Assembly (NCBI RefSeq): GCF_012273655.1
Contig: NZ_JAAWWP010000004.1
Span: 372,001 to 436,000 of the forward strand
Direction: 5' to 3'
From: Streptomyces physcomitrii
Lineage (GTDB): Bacteria > Actinomycetota > Actinomycetes > Streptomycetales > Streptomycetaceae
Length of the DNA: 64,000 nucleotides
In this document: piece by piece, positions 25,819-34,082 of the stretch
Layout of the letters: every line of letters begins with the position of its first letter
Numbering within the stretch: position 1 is the stretch's first letter
Position numbers and translations under genes: made by a program
The notes under the pieces: model-generated
Told to the model about the DNA's origin: nothing
The model's database searches: none
Seen by the model: only the letters and a program-made list of their open reading frames with translations

Positions 25819-26043
25819 GTGCAGAACGGAATCGACCTCTACTCACTCGACATCGACAGCGCCTCCTTCGTGAAGGCCTGCGGGGGACCGTGCACCGAAG
25901 GGTGCGTGACGCTGGCCCGGATCGGCGACCAGGCCTGGGCCCTGGGCGACAGCAAGCGCCCGGAGGCGCAGCCGCTCCGCTTCACGACGGAGGAACTGGA
26001 CCAGGCGGGTATCGACCCGGCCCGGTTCGGCCTGAACTCCTGA
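25819..26043 (+). CDS. DUF397-type small protein (rightward cassette)
   Basis: A 74-residue protein with FVKACGGPC, GCVTLARIG, WALGDSKRPEA, LRFTTEELDQ and AGIDPARFGL, clearly paralogous to the protein at 21912 (about 60 percent of the aligned core identical by eye). AAAGGTG lies some seven bases before the GTG. Unlike its mirror copy it is 205 bp from the regulator gene, behind a hairpin and a palindrome, so it may be separately expressed. Confidence 0.82.
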   Translation: MQNGIDLYSLDIDSASFVKACGGPCTEGCVTLARIGDQAWALGDSKRPEAQPLRFTTEELDQAGIDPARFGLNS

Positions 26044-26123
26044 CCCACCGCACTGCCGACCGGGGCAGGGCTGCTGCTTCTCCGGCCCGGTCGGCCCCTT
26101 TCTCCGCCCGAACGGAATGACTG

Positions 26124-26672
26124 GTGCACCACCACGGCTACCTCTGGGCAGGTCCAAAAGAGCGCTTCGACCAGGAGGCACTGCGGCGGCCTCCCCATCC
26201 GGAGCCGCCCGGCCCACCGCACGACGCAGCGACCGAGAAGCTCTTGGGGCGCTATCGCGAGGTCTCGGCGGAATTTCCGGCCATCGACCTTCCTCCGCTC
26301 GAAACGGCCTACTGGCTCGTGAAACCACGCTCACTGGTACGCGGCACATGGACCGAGACGGAGGAAGCGACAGCGTGGCTGGAGGAACAACTACGCGTCC
26401 ACGCGCACCGGTTCCTCACGGAACGGGACCGCGACCTCGTCCACCTGACCGCTCGCGTCGCCTCAGCGGCTCAACAGCTGGGCTGCGGAGGGGACATCTC
26501 TCTCGGGCACTACCTCGAACGTCCCTGGTACCTGTCCCTGGCGATCGTGACGTGCTCCCCGAATCGCACGAGACCCGAACTGCCTTGCCCTACGGGTGCT
26601 CAGAGCCCGGGAACCGCCTCACCTCAGGTCAGTCCCCCCTCGGCCGCACCAACCCGGACTCGTAAGCGATGA
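26124..26672 (+). CDS. unknown protein, last gene of the rightward cassette
   Basis: A 182-residue protein paralogous to that at 21348: HHHGYLWAGP at the start, then LPPLETAYWLVKPRSLVRGTW, GGDISLGHYL and VVTCSPNRTRPELPCP. Beyond the shared end it has about 20 extra Ser/Pro/Thr-rich residues, the last ones overlapping the end of the converging response-regulator gene by 44 bases. That tail may be an accident of insertion next to the two-component genes. Function unknown. Confidence 0.65.
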   Translation: MHHHGYLWAGPKERFDQEALRRPPHPEPPGPPHDAATEKLLGRYREVSAEFPAIDLPPLETAYWLVKPRSLVRGTWTETEEATAWLEEQLRVHAHRFLTERDRDLVHLTARVASAAQQLGCGGDISLGHYLERPWYLSLAIVTCSPNRTRPELPCPTGAQSPGTASPQVSPPSAAPTRTRKR

Positions 26673-27309
26673 CGACGAGTCCCGCGCGGTCCCGGGCGCC
26701 GAGCTTGGCCATCGCGCGGTTGACGTGGGTCTTGACGGTGAGCGGGCTGACCTGGAGGCGCTCGGCGATCTCGTCGTTGGAGTGGCCGCCCGCGACCTGG
26801 ACGAGGACCTCGCGCTCGCGGCCGGTCAGGGCGGCGAGGCGTTCGGCGTGCACCCGCTCGCCGCCCGGTGAACTCTCGCTCTGCGCAAGGAACTTGGCGA
26901 TCAGGCCCTTGGTGGCCGCCGGGGAGAGCAGCGCGTCCCCGGCGGCCGCGACGCGGATCGCGCTCAGCAGTTCCTCCGGTTCGGAGCCCTTGCCGAGGAA
27001 GCCCGCGGCGCCGGCCCGCAGCGACTGCACCACGTACTCGTCGACCTCGAAGGTCGTCAGCATCACCACCCGTACTCCGGTGAGCGCCGGGTCGGCGCTG
27101 ATGGCGCGGGTGGCGGCGAGGCCGTCGGTGCCGGGCATCCGGATGTCCATCAGGACGACGTCGGCCGCGGCGGAGCGGGCGAGGGCGACCGCCTCGGCGC
27201 CGTCCGAGGCCTCGCCGACGACCTCCATGTCCGCCTCGGAGTCGACGAGCACCTTGAACGCGCTGCGCAGCAGCGCCTGGTCGTCGGCGAGGACCACCCT
27301 GATCGTCAC
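26629..27309 (-). CDS. NarL/LuxR-type response regulator
   Basis: A 226-residue two-domain regulator. The receiver domain (about 1-120) has the acidic pocket ADDQ, the phospho-acceptor aspartate in VVLMDIRMPGTDG and the conserved lysine in FLGKG. The C-terminal LuxR-type helix-turn-helix (about 155-215) shows LTGREREVLVQVAGG, SNDEIAERL and VKTHVNR. Its GTG start overlaps the kinase stop by four bases, so the two are coupled. Target genes are unknown. Confidence 0.95.
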   Translation of the reverse strand: MTIRVVLADDQALLRSAFKVLVDSEADMEVVGEASDGAEAVALARSAAADVVLMDIRMPGTDGLAATRAISADPALTGVRVVMLTTFEVDEYVVQSLRAGAAGFLGKGSEPEELLSAIRVAAAGDALLSPAATKGLIAKFLAQSESSPGGERVHAERLAALTGREREVLVQVAGGHSNDEIAERLQVSPLTVKTHVNRAMAKLGARDRAGLVVIAYESGLVRPRGD

Positions 27310-28601
27310 GCGCCGCCTCCCGCGGGTGCCGGTGCCGGATGCGCCCCGGCCGTGACCGGCAGGATGGCATGGACCCGGAAGCCGCCGCCGTAGCGGGGCC
27401 CGGCGGTGCAGCTGCCGCCGAGGGCGGAGACCCGCTCGCGCATGCCGAGCAGCCCGTGTCCGCCGCCCTCGCCGGAGCCGGTCGGCTCCCCGTGGTCCGG
27501 GGCCCCGCCGGGACCGGTGCCGTTGTCCAGGACGGTGACCTCCAGACGGGTGCCGACCTGTATCACGCTGACCTCGGCGGCGGCCCCGGGTCCGGCGTGC
27601 TTCCGCACATTGGTCAGGGCCTCCTGGATGATCCGGTACGCGGCCAGGTCCGCCGCGGCGGGCAGCCGGGCGGCCCCGGGCTCCTCGCCGCCGAGCGGCC
27701 CGGCCCCGCCGGCCTCGGGTGAGCGGAGCACGGCCACCGGCAGCCCGGCGTGCCGGAAGGTGTCGGCGAGTTCGTCGAGCCGGTCCAGGCCCGGCGCCGG
27801 TTCGGTGGGGGCCTCCGGGTCCCCGGACTGGCGCAACAGGCCGACGGTGGCGCGGAGTTCGTTCAGCGCCGAGCGGCTCGCCTCGCGTACGTGGGCCAGC
27901 GCCTCCTTGGCCTGGTCCGGGCGGCGGTCCATCACATGGGCGGCCACCCCCGCCTGCACATTGACCAGGGCGATGTGGTGGGCGACCACGTCGTGCAGAT
28001 CGCGGGCGATGCGCAGCCGCTCCTCGGCGACCCGGCGGCGGGCCTCCTCCTCGCGGGTGCGCTCGGCCCGTTCGGCACGCTCGCGCATCGCGTCCACGAA
28101 GGCGCGGCGGCTGCGCACCGCGTCCCCGGCGGCGGCCGCCATGCCGGTCCAGCCGAAGATGCCGATGTTCTCCTGCGCGTACCAGGGCAGCGGACCGGAG
28201 AGCATCGCGGCGGCGGTGAGCACGGTCATGGTGAACAGACCCACCCGCCAGGTGGTCGGCCGGTCGGTGCTGGCGGCGACCGTGTACAGGGCGACCACCG
28301 CGCACATCGCGACGGGGGCGCGCGGGTCGCCGGTGACCAGTTCGACGGTGGCGACGAGGCCGGTGGCGCCGAGCACCACCATCGGGGCGCGCCGCCGGAA
28401 GACCAGGGCGAGACCGCCGATGGAGGTGAGGACCAGGCTGGAGACGTGCGGGACCCGGGTGAACCACTCGGGACCGTGCGGTCCGTGCGGGTCGGTGAAG
28501 GAGGCCACCACCACACAGGCGAGGACGGCGGCGGCCAGAGCCGCGTCGAGGGCCAGCGGATGCGCCTGGAGCCAGTGCCGGGCTCGCTGGAAAGTGCTCA
28601 C
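27306..28601 (-). CDS. two-component sensor histidine kinase (HisKA_3 type)
   Basis: A 431-residue membrane kinase. The N-terminal half has several hydrophobic segments with short loops. The phosphorylated histidine is in ARDLHDVVAHHIALV (HisKA_3 dimerisation), and the HATPase_c domain follows with VTVLDNGTGPGG and GHGLLGMRERV. It would phosphorylate the NarL-type regulator encoded immediately downstream. The short extracellular loops suggest a signal at the membrane, as for cell-envelope sensing kinases, which fits the pspA genes nearby only as inference. Confidence 0.94.
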   Translation of the reverse strand: MSTFQRARHWLQAHPLALDAALAAAVLACVVVASFTDPHGPHGPEWFTRVPHVSSLVLTSIGGLALVFRRRAPMVVLGATGLVATVELVTGDPRAPVAMCAVVALYTVAASTDRPTTWRVGLFTMTVLTAAAMLSGPLPWYAQENIGIFGWTGMAAAAGDAVRSRRAFVDAMRERAERAERTREEEARRRVAEERLRIARDLHDVVAHHIALVNVQAGVAAHVMDRRPDQAKEALAHVREASRSALNELRATVGLLRQSGDPEAPTEPAPGLDRLDELADTFRHAGLPVAVLRSPEAGGAGPLGGEEPGAARLPAAADLAAYRIIQEALTNVRKHAGPGAAAEVSVIQVGTRLEVTVLDNGTGPGGAPDHGEPTGSGEGGGHGLLGMRERVSALGGSCTAGPRYGGGFRVHAILPVTAGAHPAPAPAGGGA

Positions 28602-28739
28602 CAGCCAACGGTACGGGGCACGGCGACCGCGCGGAACGGAACCGGGGGGTGAGCCGGGCCGCCCGGGAGCACCCGGCGGCGCGCGCCCCTACCGGAAATC
28701 CGGTGGCCGCCGGCCCGGCGCGGCGGGCATGCTCGTCCG

Positions 28740-29342
28740 GTGCCGGAAGAACCCAAGTACCGCATCCGCGCGGCCCGTTCGGATACGACCGTGACCGTCT
28801 ACCAGGCCTATCCCCCGGCCCTCGGGCTGCCCGCGGCGCGCGCGGGGCGCTTTCCCGCGGCCTGGAAGCGGGACCGGATGACATGGATCAAGCCCTCGTT
28901 CCTGTGGATGGCCTACCGCTGCGGCTGGGGCACCAAGGAGGGCCAGGAGACGGTGCTGGCCGTGGAGATCACCCGGGAGGGCTTCGAGTGGGCCCTGCGG
29001 CACGCCTGCCTCTCCCACTACGAGCCCGCCGTCCACGCCGGCCAGGCCGACTGGAAGCGGCGGTTGAACTCCGCGCCGGCGCGCGTCCAGTGGGATCCGG
29101 AGCGCGATCTGCACTTGCGCCCGCTGCCCTACCGCTCGCTCCAGCTGGGCCTCGCCGGGGAGGCCGCGCGGCGCTACGCCGACGAGTGGATCACCGGCAT
29201 CCGGGACGTCACCGCGCTCCAGCGGCGGGTCCACGCGCATGTACGCGCGGGCGAGCCGGAGCGGGCGCGGGCGCTGCTGCCCGAGGAGCCGCCGTATCCG
29301 GTGCCGGACGGGCTGCTCTCGGGACTGGTCGCGGGTGCCTGA
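28740..29342 (+). CDS. DUF4291 family protein
   Basis: A 200-residue soluble protein of the DUF4291 family. Conserved stretches are YRIRAARSDTTVTVYQAY at the start, the strongly conserved RMTWIKPSFLWMAYR (about residues 46-60) and GWGTKEGQE. Function is not established in any organism I know of. It starts with GTG, divergent from the histidine kinase with 138 bp between them, and is separated from pspAA by 142 bp of converging intergenic DNA. Confidence 0.88.
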   Translation: MPEEPKYRIRAARSDTTVTVYQAYPPALGLPAARAGRFPAAWKRDRMTWIKPSFLWMAYRCGWGTKEGQETVLAVEITREGFEWALRHACLSHYEPAVHAGQADWKRRLNSAPARVQWDPERDLHLRPLPYRSLQLGLAGEAARRYADEWITGIRDVTALQRRVHAHVRAGEPERARALLPEEPPYPVPDGLLSGLVAGA

Positions 29343-29484
29343 GCGGGCTGGCAGACCTGGGGGGACCTGGGGGCGGACAGAAGCGAGCGGGGGAACATGG
29401 GCGGGCGCGGGCGGCTCGCGCCCGGGCCAGGCGCCGGAGTGCGCGCCCGACCGCACGCCCGGTTGCGCGCCCCCGGGGCCCTGC

Positions 29485-29763
29485 TCAGCCGGGCAGCAGC
29501 CCGTCGTCGCTGAGCATCGCCCGGACCTCCTCCAGGGTGGCCTCCGGCGAGGGCAGGATCAGCTCCGAGGGTTCCAGGGAGTCGTCGGGCAGGGGCTCGC
29601 CGAGCGCCCGTACCTCGTCCAGGAGCGCCTGGAGGGTGCGCCGGAAGCCCGGGCCGTCGCCCTGCTGCATCTCCGCGGCGAGTTCCTCGTCCAGCGTGTT
29701 GAGTTCGGCGAGGTGGCTGTCGGCCAGCCTCACCTGCCCCTCCCCCATGATCCGTACGATCAT
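29485..29763 (-). CDS. pspAA: PspA-associated protein PspAA
   Basis: A 92-residue protein opening with MIVRIMGEGQVRL, the mark of the PspAA domain, followed by an acidic helical region. PspAA genes sit beside pspA in actinobacteria and some other phyla and are thought to work with PspA in membrane-stress response. It lies 27 bp after pspA on the same strand, so the two are cotranscribed. Confidence 0.85.
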   Translation of the reverse strand: MIVRIMGEGQVRLADSHLAELNTLDEELAAEMQQGDGPGFRRTLQALLDEVRALGEPLPDDSLEPSELILPSPEATLEEVRAMLSDDGLLPG

Positions 29764-29790
29764 GTCGCCCTCCTCGGAGCCGAGCGGTGC

Positions 29791-30585
29791 CTACTGCTTG
29801 TCGAAGCGCGGGGTGTCCTGCGGCTGCTGCTGGGGCTGCTCGCTCTGACCGCCGCCCTCGATGGCCTGCTGCGGGGCGGGGCCGCCCGCGAGCTCGGCCT
29901 TCATCCGCTGCAGTTCCAGCTCCACATCCGTACCACCGGAGAGCCGGTCCAGCTCGGCCTGGATGTCGTCCTTGGCCATCCCGGACTGGTCGTCGAGGGC
30001 TCCGGAGGCGAGCAGTTCGTCGATGGCGCCGGCCCGGGCCTGGAGCTGCGCGGTCTTGTCCTCGGCGCGCTCGATGGCCATGCCGACGTCGCCCATCTCC
30101 TCGGAGATGCCGGAGAAGGCCTCGCCGATCCGGGTCTGGGCCTGGGCCGCGGTGTAGGTGGCCTTGATGGTCTCCTTCTTCGTACGGAAGGCGTCCACCT
30201 TGGCCTGGAGGCGCTGGGCCGCGAGGGTGAGCTTCTCCTCCTCGCCCTGGAGGGTCTCGTGCTGCGTCTCCAGGTCGGTCACCTGCTGCTGGAGCGCGGC
30301 CCGGCGGGACAGCGCCTCGCGGGCCAGGTCCTCGCGGCCGAGGGCGAGCGCCTTGCGGCCCTGGTCCTCCAGCTTCCCGGACTGCTTCTGCAACTGGCTG
30401 AGCTGGAGTTCGAGCCGCTTGCGCGAGGTGGCGACGTCGGCGACGCCGCGGCGCACCTTCTGCAGCAGTTCGAGCTGCTTGTTGTACGAGTAGTCGAGGG
30501 TCTCGCGCGGGTCCTCGGCCCGGTCAAGGGCCTTGTTCGCCTTCGCGCGGAAGATCATTCCCATACGCTTCATGACACCGCTCAT
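29791..30585 (-). CDS. pspA: phage-shock protein A homologue (PspA/IM30 family)
   Basis: A 264-residue, almost wholly helical coiled-coil protein (about residues 25-220) of the PspA/Vipp1 family, which form ESCRT-III-like assemblies on damaged membranes. The N-terminal amphipathic helix GMIFRAKANKALDRAEDP is the membrane-binding part. The C-terminal 40 residues are Gln/Pro-rich and disordered. The ATG at 30585 is used; a second ATG 12 bases later is equally possible, and neither has an ideal ribosome site. Upstream to the divergent DUF3043 gene (30586-30954) are 369 bp with no other gene. Confidence 0.93.
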   Translation of the reverse strand: MSGVMKRMGMIFRAKANKALDRAEDPRETLDYSYNKQLELLQKVRRGVADVATSRKRLELQLSQLQKQSGKLEDQGRKALALGREDLAREALSRRAALQQQVTDLETQHETLQGEEEKLTLAAQRLQAKVDAFRTKKETIKATYTAAQAQTRIGEAFSGISEEMGDVGMAIERAEDKTAQLQARAGAIDELLASGALDDQSGMAKDDIQAELDRLSGGTDVELELQRMKAELAGGPAPQQAIEGGGQSEQPQQQPQDTPRFDKQ

Positions 30586-30954
30586 GGGCTTCGCGCGCCC
30601 CCTTCTGACGGACTCCGGCCTACAGCACCCAACAGAACCCACAGTACGGGTCCTGCTTCCATTACCGCACTGTTCAGGGACGGATGGACTCCTCCCCAAG
30701 GACGACTGCCCGGCCCGGCGCTCCGGCCCAGGGAGTAGGCGGCCCCCTGTACGCACCGCGCCGGGGCACTCCGGCCCGCGCCTCTCACCGGCACGGCTCG
30801 CGCGCTCGCACGCCGTCACGGGCCGGACACCGGGAGAAGCCCTGCGGTTTGTCCGGCTCGTACGGGCATGCCGTTCTCGTGCCCGGGTATCGCTGCCGGA
30901 TTGTTCCCCACCGGGCGCCGGTCCATGCTCCGGCTACCCGTACCCTTGGGTTTT
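30586..30954. other. divergent intergenic region between pspA and the DUF3043 gene
   Basis: No gene, RNA or strong hairpin was recognised. It must hold the promoters of both genes. On the right side TACCCT ends about eight bases before the DUF3043 GTG and may be a -10 giving a leaderless transcript. Confidence 0.4.
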
Positions 30955-31548
30955 GTGTTCCGTAGCCGTTCCAAGGAAGAGAAGGCCCCCGCCGCCAAGG
31001 CGCCCGTGGCCGACTCCACTCAGCCCCGCGATCCGCAGGCCCCCAAGGGCAGGCCCACGCCCAAGCGCGCCGTGGCCCAGTCCCAGCGCCGCAGCGTGAC
31101 CACTCCGACGACGCGCAAGGAGGCAGCGAAGCGTCAGCGCGAGGAGCGCCGTACGCAGATGGAGAAGCAGCGCCAGGCGCTCGCCACCGGCGACGAGCGG
31201 TATCTGCCCACCCGGGACAAGGGACCGGTGCGCCGGTTCGCCCGCGACTTCGTCGACTCCCGCTTCTGCGTCGCCGAGTTCTTCCTGCCGATGGCGGTGG
31301 TCATCCTCGTCCTGAGCATGATCCGCGTCCCGCAGCTGCAGAACTCTGCGCTGCTGCTGTGGCTCGCCGTCATCGTGCTGATCATCGTCGACTCGGTCGT
31401 CCTGGTGTTCCGGCTGCGCAAGCAGCTCGCGGAGCGCTTCCCGGACAAGCCGCGCCGCGGCGCCGTGCCCTACGCCCTGATGCGTACCCTCCAGATGCGC
31501 CGGCTGCGGATGCCCAAGCCGCAGGTCAAGCGCGGAGAGCGGCCCTGA
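30955..31548 (+). CDS. DUF3043 membrane protein
   Basis: A 197-residue protein. The first half is highly charged (many KEE, KRQREERR runs) and cytoplasmic. Two adjacent membrane helices follow, FFLPMAVVILVLSMI and ALLLWLAVIVLIIVDSVVLV, and then a basic tail RMRRLRMPKPQVKRGERP-like in character. This layout is the actinobacterial DUF3043 family, of unknown function. No ribosome site precedes the GTG, but a -10-like TACCCT lies just upstream, suggesting a leaderless mRNA. The methyltransferase gene overlaps its stop codon. Confidence 0.86.
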   Translation: MFRSRSKEEKAPAAKAPVADSTQPRDPQAPKGRPTPKRAVAQSQRRSVTTPTTRKEAAKRQREERRTQMEKQRQALATGDERYLPTRDKGPVRRFARDFVDSRFCVAEFFLPMAVVILVLSMIRVPQLQNSALLLWLAVIVLIIVDSVVLVFRLRKQLAERFPDKPRRGAVPYALMRTLQMRRLRMPKPQVKRGERP

Positions 31549-32342
31549 GCCAGGAGCCGGATCCGCCGGGCCCCGGCCCGCGAGCCGCCTGGCCGCCCGG
31601 CTCCGGCGGACTGCCGCGGGTGGTGCGCAGGGAACTGGTCGCCCGGCAGGTCGAGGAGCAGATAGGCCAGCGCTTCCCGCTCGGGCAGCGGCTGCGGGTC
31701 CTCGACGTCGGAATGGGCCAGGGCAGCCAGGCGCTGCGGCTGGCCCGCGCCGGGCACGCGGTCACCGGTGTGGAGACCGACTCCGGGCTGCTCACGGCCG
31801 CCCGGGAGGTCCTCGCCCGGGAGCCGGAGGGCATCCGGGACCGGGTCCGGATGCTCCAGGGGGACGGTCGGGACACCGGCGCGCACTTCCTGCCGGGCGC
31901 CTTCGACGTGGTGCTCTGCCACGGGGTGCTGATGTACGTCGAGGAGCCCGATCCGCTGCTGGCGGGCCTGGCCCGGGTCCTCGCCCCGGGCGGGCTGCTC
32001 TCGCTGGTGGTCCGCAACGCCGACGCGCTCGCCCTGCGCCCCGGGCTCACCGGCGACTGGCGGGGCGCGCTCGCCGCCTTCGACTCCGTGCACTGGACCG
32101 ACCCGCTCGGGGTCACGGCCCGCGCCGACCGGCTCGCCTCCCTGACCGAGAACCTCGCGGGCATCGGCGCGCCGCTGAGCACCTGGTACGGCATCCGCGT
32201 CTTCACCGGCCGGGCCTCGGCGGCGGACACCGCACCGCCGGAGGACCTGGAGACCCTGCTCGCCGCCGAGGAGCGCGCGGGCCGCACCGACCCCTACCGG
32301 CAGGTGGCCGAGCTGCTGCATCTGTGCGGCGTACGGGGCTGA
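31545..32342 (+). CDS. class I SAM-dependent methyltransferase with apparent CTG start
   Basis: A 265-residue methyltransferase. The SAM-binding motif I is LRVLDVGMGQGSQALRLA (about residues 49-66), with the acidic motif II residue in GVETDSG and a later DVVLCHGVLMYV. The expected start overlaps the DUF3043 stop: the codon at 31545 is CTG, and a strong GGAGAG lies five bases upstream, so initiation from CTG is likely. Otherwise the first usual start in frame is the GTG at 31620, which would drop 25 residues without harming motif I. The substrate is unknown. A strong terminator follows. Confidence 0.85.
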   Translation: MSQEPDPPGPGPRAAWPPGSGGLPRVVRRELVARQVEEQIGQRFPLGQRLRVLDVGMGQGSQALRLARAGHAVTGVETDSGLLTAAREVLAREPEGIRDRVRMLQGDGRDTGAHFLPGAFDVVLCHGVLMYVEEPDPLLAGLARVLAPGGLLSLVVRNADALALRPGLTGDWRGALAAFDSVHWTDPLGVTARADRLASLTENLAGIGAPLSTWYGIRVFTGRASAADTAPPEDLETLLAAEERAGRTDPYRQVAELLHLCGVRG

Positions 32343-32392
32343 GGGGCGCACCGGAGCACGGGACCCGCGCGCCGGGGCGCGACCGCCACGGG

Positions 32393-32470
32393 AGCACGCG
32401 GCCGGCAGCGCACGCGGCCAGGAGCACGCATGGCCGGAAGCACACGGTGCCGGGAACACACGCGGCCGGG
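32393..32470. repeat. imperfect 16-bp tandem repeat
   Basis: Five adjacent copies of a 14-16 bp unit of the form AGCACGCGGCCGGG lie in a non-coding stretch after the methyltransferase. Copies are imperfect and there are no spacers, so this is a simple tandem repeat, not a CRISPR array. Confidence 0.6.
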
Positions 32471-32510
32471 GGCGGCCACCGCGCTGCTGCGCGGCGACCG
32501 CCCCCGGCCG
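32463..32510. terminator. terminator between methyltransferase and the small acidic protein gene
   Basis: A 13-bp outer stem (CGGCCGGGGGCGG with complement) and an inner CCGCGC/GCGCGG stem form a long hairpin between converging genes. Confidence 0.75.
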
Positions 32511-32545
32511 GTGACGTCCCGCGGCCCTCGCGGGCCTCGGGGCGC

Positions 32546-32782
32546 TCAGGACTCGCTCTCGTCCTCCGCCTCCGGGTCGCCCTGGTGCAGGCTCATCGGG
32601 CCGTAGACCTTGGCACCGTCCTCGAAAAGGGTGACCTGGTCCGCGCCCCCCTCGGCCAGCTCCTTGAAGAACTCGCCGATCCACGACTCCGCGTCGCCCT
32701 GAGTGGTGAACTCCTCGGGCTCCACGGCCGGCTCGACCTCTGCCCCGTCGGACTTCTCGAACCGCCATGTCCACGCCGCCAT
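32546..32782 (-). CDS. small acidic protein of unknown function
   Basis: A 78-residue very acidic protein beginning MAAWTWRFEKSDG, with a central EFTTQGDAESWIGEFFKEL and ending in Glu/Asp. GGAGG lies a few bases before the ATG. It resembles small conserved hypothetical proteins of Streptomyces, but I cannot name the family or a function. It is divergent from cobU with 89 bp between the starts. Confidence 0.75.
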   Translation of the reverse strand: MAAWTWRFEKSDGAEVEPAVEPEEFTTQGDAESWIGEFFKELAEGGADQVTLFEDGAKVYGPMSLHQGDPEAEDESES

Positions 32783-32871
32783 GTCGCCTCCCGGGCCTCA
32801 CACGCTGCTTCAGATCGTCCCGAAGCCTATCCGGGCGAGCACGCGCGGCGCGGACGCGGGAGGATCTTCGT

Positions 32872-34068
32872 GTGGAAGTGACTCTGCTCGGCACCGGCGG
32901 CCCCTCGGGACTGCCCCGCCCCGGCTGCCCCTGCGCCGCCTGCGCGAGCGCGCTCGGCCCCTGGGTACGGGCGGCGACCTCGCTGCTCGTGGACGAGGTG
33001 CTGCTGCTCGACCTGACCCCCGGGGCGGCACTGGCCGCCGCCCGCGCCGGACATTCGCTCGGCGGGGTGCGCCAGGTGCTGCTCTCGCATCCGCACGACG
33101 GCCCCGCGGTCGAGATCCCGGCGGGGCTGCCCCGGCCGGTACGGGTGCCGGACGGCCGCGAGCTGACCCTGCTGAGCGGCCACCGGGTGCGCGCCCTCGC
33201 CCTCGACTCCCCCGGCACCGGCTACGCCGTCACCGGTCCCGACGGCCTCCGGCTGCTCTATCTGCCGCCGGGCGCCGCCCCCGCGGGCACCCTGGACGGC
33301 GGGCCCTACGCCATGGTGTGCGCCGATGTGACGGGGCGCCCGGACGCGCTGGCCCGGCTCCGCGCCGCGGGCACCCTGGGGCCCGCCACCGAGGTGATCG
33401 CCGTGCACCTGGACCACGGGCTGCCGCCGGGCCCGGAGACCACCCGGCGCCTCGCGGCGGCGGGCGCGCGCGCCGTACCGGACGGCACCACCCTGGAGGT
33501 CGGCGCCTACGAGGAGGTGCCCGACCTGCCGCGCCGGACCCTGGTCCTCGGCGGGGCGCGCTCCGGCAAGTCGGTGGAGGCCGAGCGGCGCCTGGAGGCC
33601 TTCCCGGAGGTGGTGTACGTGGCGACCGGCGGCACCCGCGAGGGGGACACCGAGTGGGCGAGCCGGGTCGGCGCCCACCGCGAACGCCGCCCCGGCTCCT
33701 GGCGTACCGAGGAGACCTGCGAACTGCCGCCCCTGCTCGCCGAGACGGGCCCCCCGCTGCTCATCGACTGCCTCTCGCTCTGGCTCACCCACGCCATGGA
33801 CGAGGCCGACGCCTGGGACGAGGCCGCCTGGGCGGGCGGCGGCGAGCGCCAACTCCAGGAGAAGGTGAGGGAGTTGGTCAAGGCGGTACGGGAGACCCGG
33901 CGCACCGTGGTGGCGGTCTCCAACGAGGTCGGCTCGGGCATCGTCCCCGCCACCGCCTCCGGCCGCCGCTACCGCGACGCCCTCGGCCGCCTCAACGCCG
34001 CCTTCGCCGCGGAGTGCGAGCACGTGCTGCTCGTGGTGGCGGGGCAGGCGGTGGTGCTGCGGGGGTGA
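32872..34068 (+). CDS. cobU: CobU bifunctional kinase/guanylyltransferase fused to an MBL-like domain
   Basis: A 398-residue fusion. Residues about 220-398 are CobU: the P-loop GGARSGKS, the second motif YVATGGTREGDTEW, IDCLSLWL and VVAVSNEVGSGIVP. CobU phosphorylates adenosylcobinamide and adds GMP, preparing it for CobS. Residues 1 to about 205 resemble a metallo-beta-lactamase fold (TLLGTGGPSG, LLSHPHDG, VHLDHGLPPG), but the metal-binding HxHxDH is degraded to HPHDG, so hydrolase activity is doubtful. The GTG at 32872 has GGGAGG eight bases upstream. A methyltransferase gene lies between it and cobT on the other strand. Confidence 0.92.
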   Translation: MEVTLLGTGGPSGLPRPGCPCAACASALGPWVRAATSLLVDEVLLLDLTPGAALAAARAGHSLGGVRQVLLSHPHDGPAVEIPAGLPRPVRVPDGRELTLLSGHRVRALALDSPGTGYAVTGPDGLRLLYLPPGAAPAGTLDGGPYAMVCADVTGRPDALARLRAAGTLGPATEVIAVHLDHGLPPGPETTRRLAAAGARAVPDGTTLEVGAYEEVPDLPRRTLVLGGARSGKSVEAERRLEAFPEVVYVATGGTREGDTEWASRVGAHRERRPGSWRTEETCELPPLLAETGPPLLIDCLSLWLTHAMDEADAWDEAAWAGGGERQLQEKVRELVKAVRETRRTVVAVSNEVGSGIVPATASGRRYRDALGRLNAAFAAECEHVLLVVAGQAVVLRG

Positions 34069-34082
34069 GGGCCGACTCCCCC

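Noticed and set aside
21348..26672. Recent inverted duplication of one cassette
   Set aside because: The gene order is mirrored but the DNA is not similar over long stretches and the proteins are only partly identical, so old paralogy or two separate acquisitions explains it better.
32393..32470. Possible CRISPR-like array
   Set aside because: Units are 14-16 bp, imperfect and directly adjacent with no unique spacers, and no cas genes are present. The same applies to 53241-53410.
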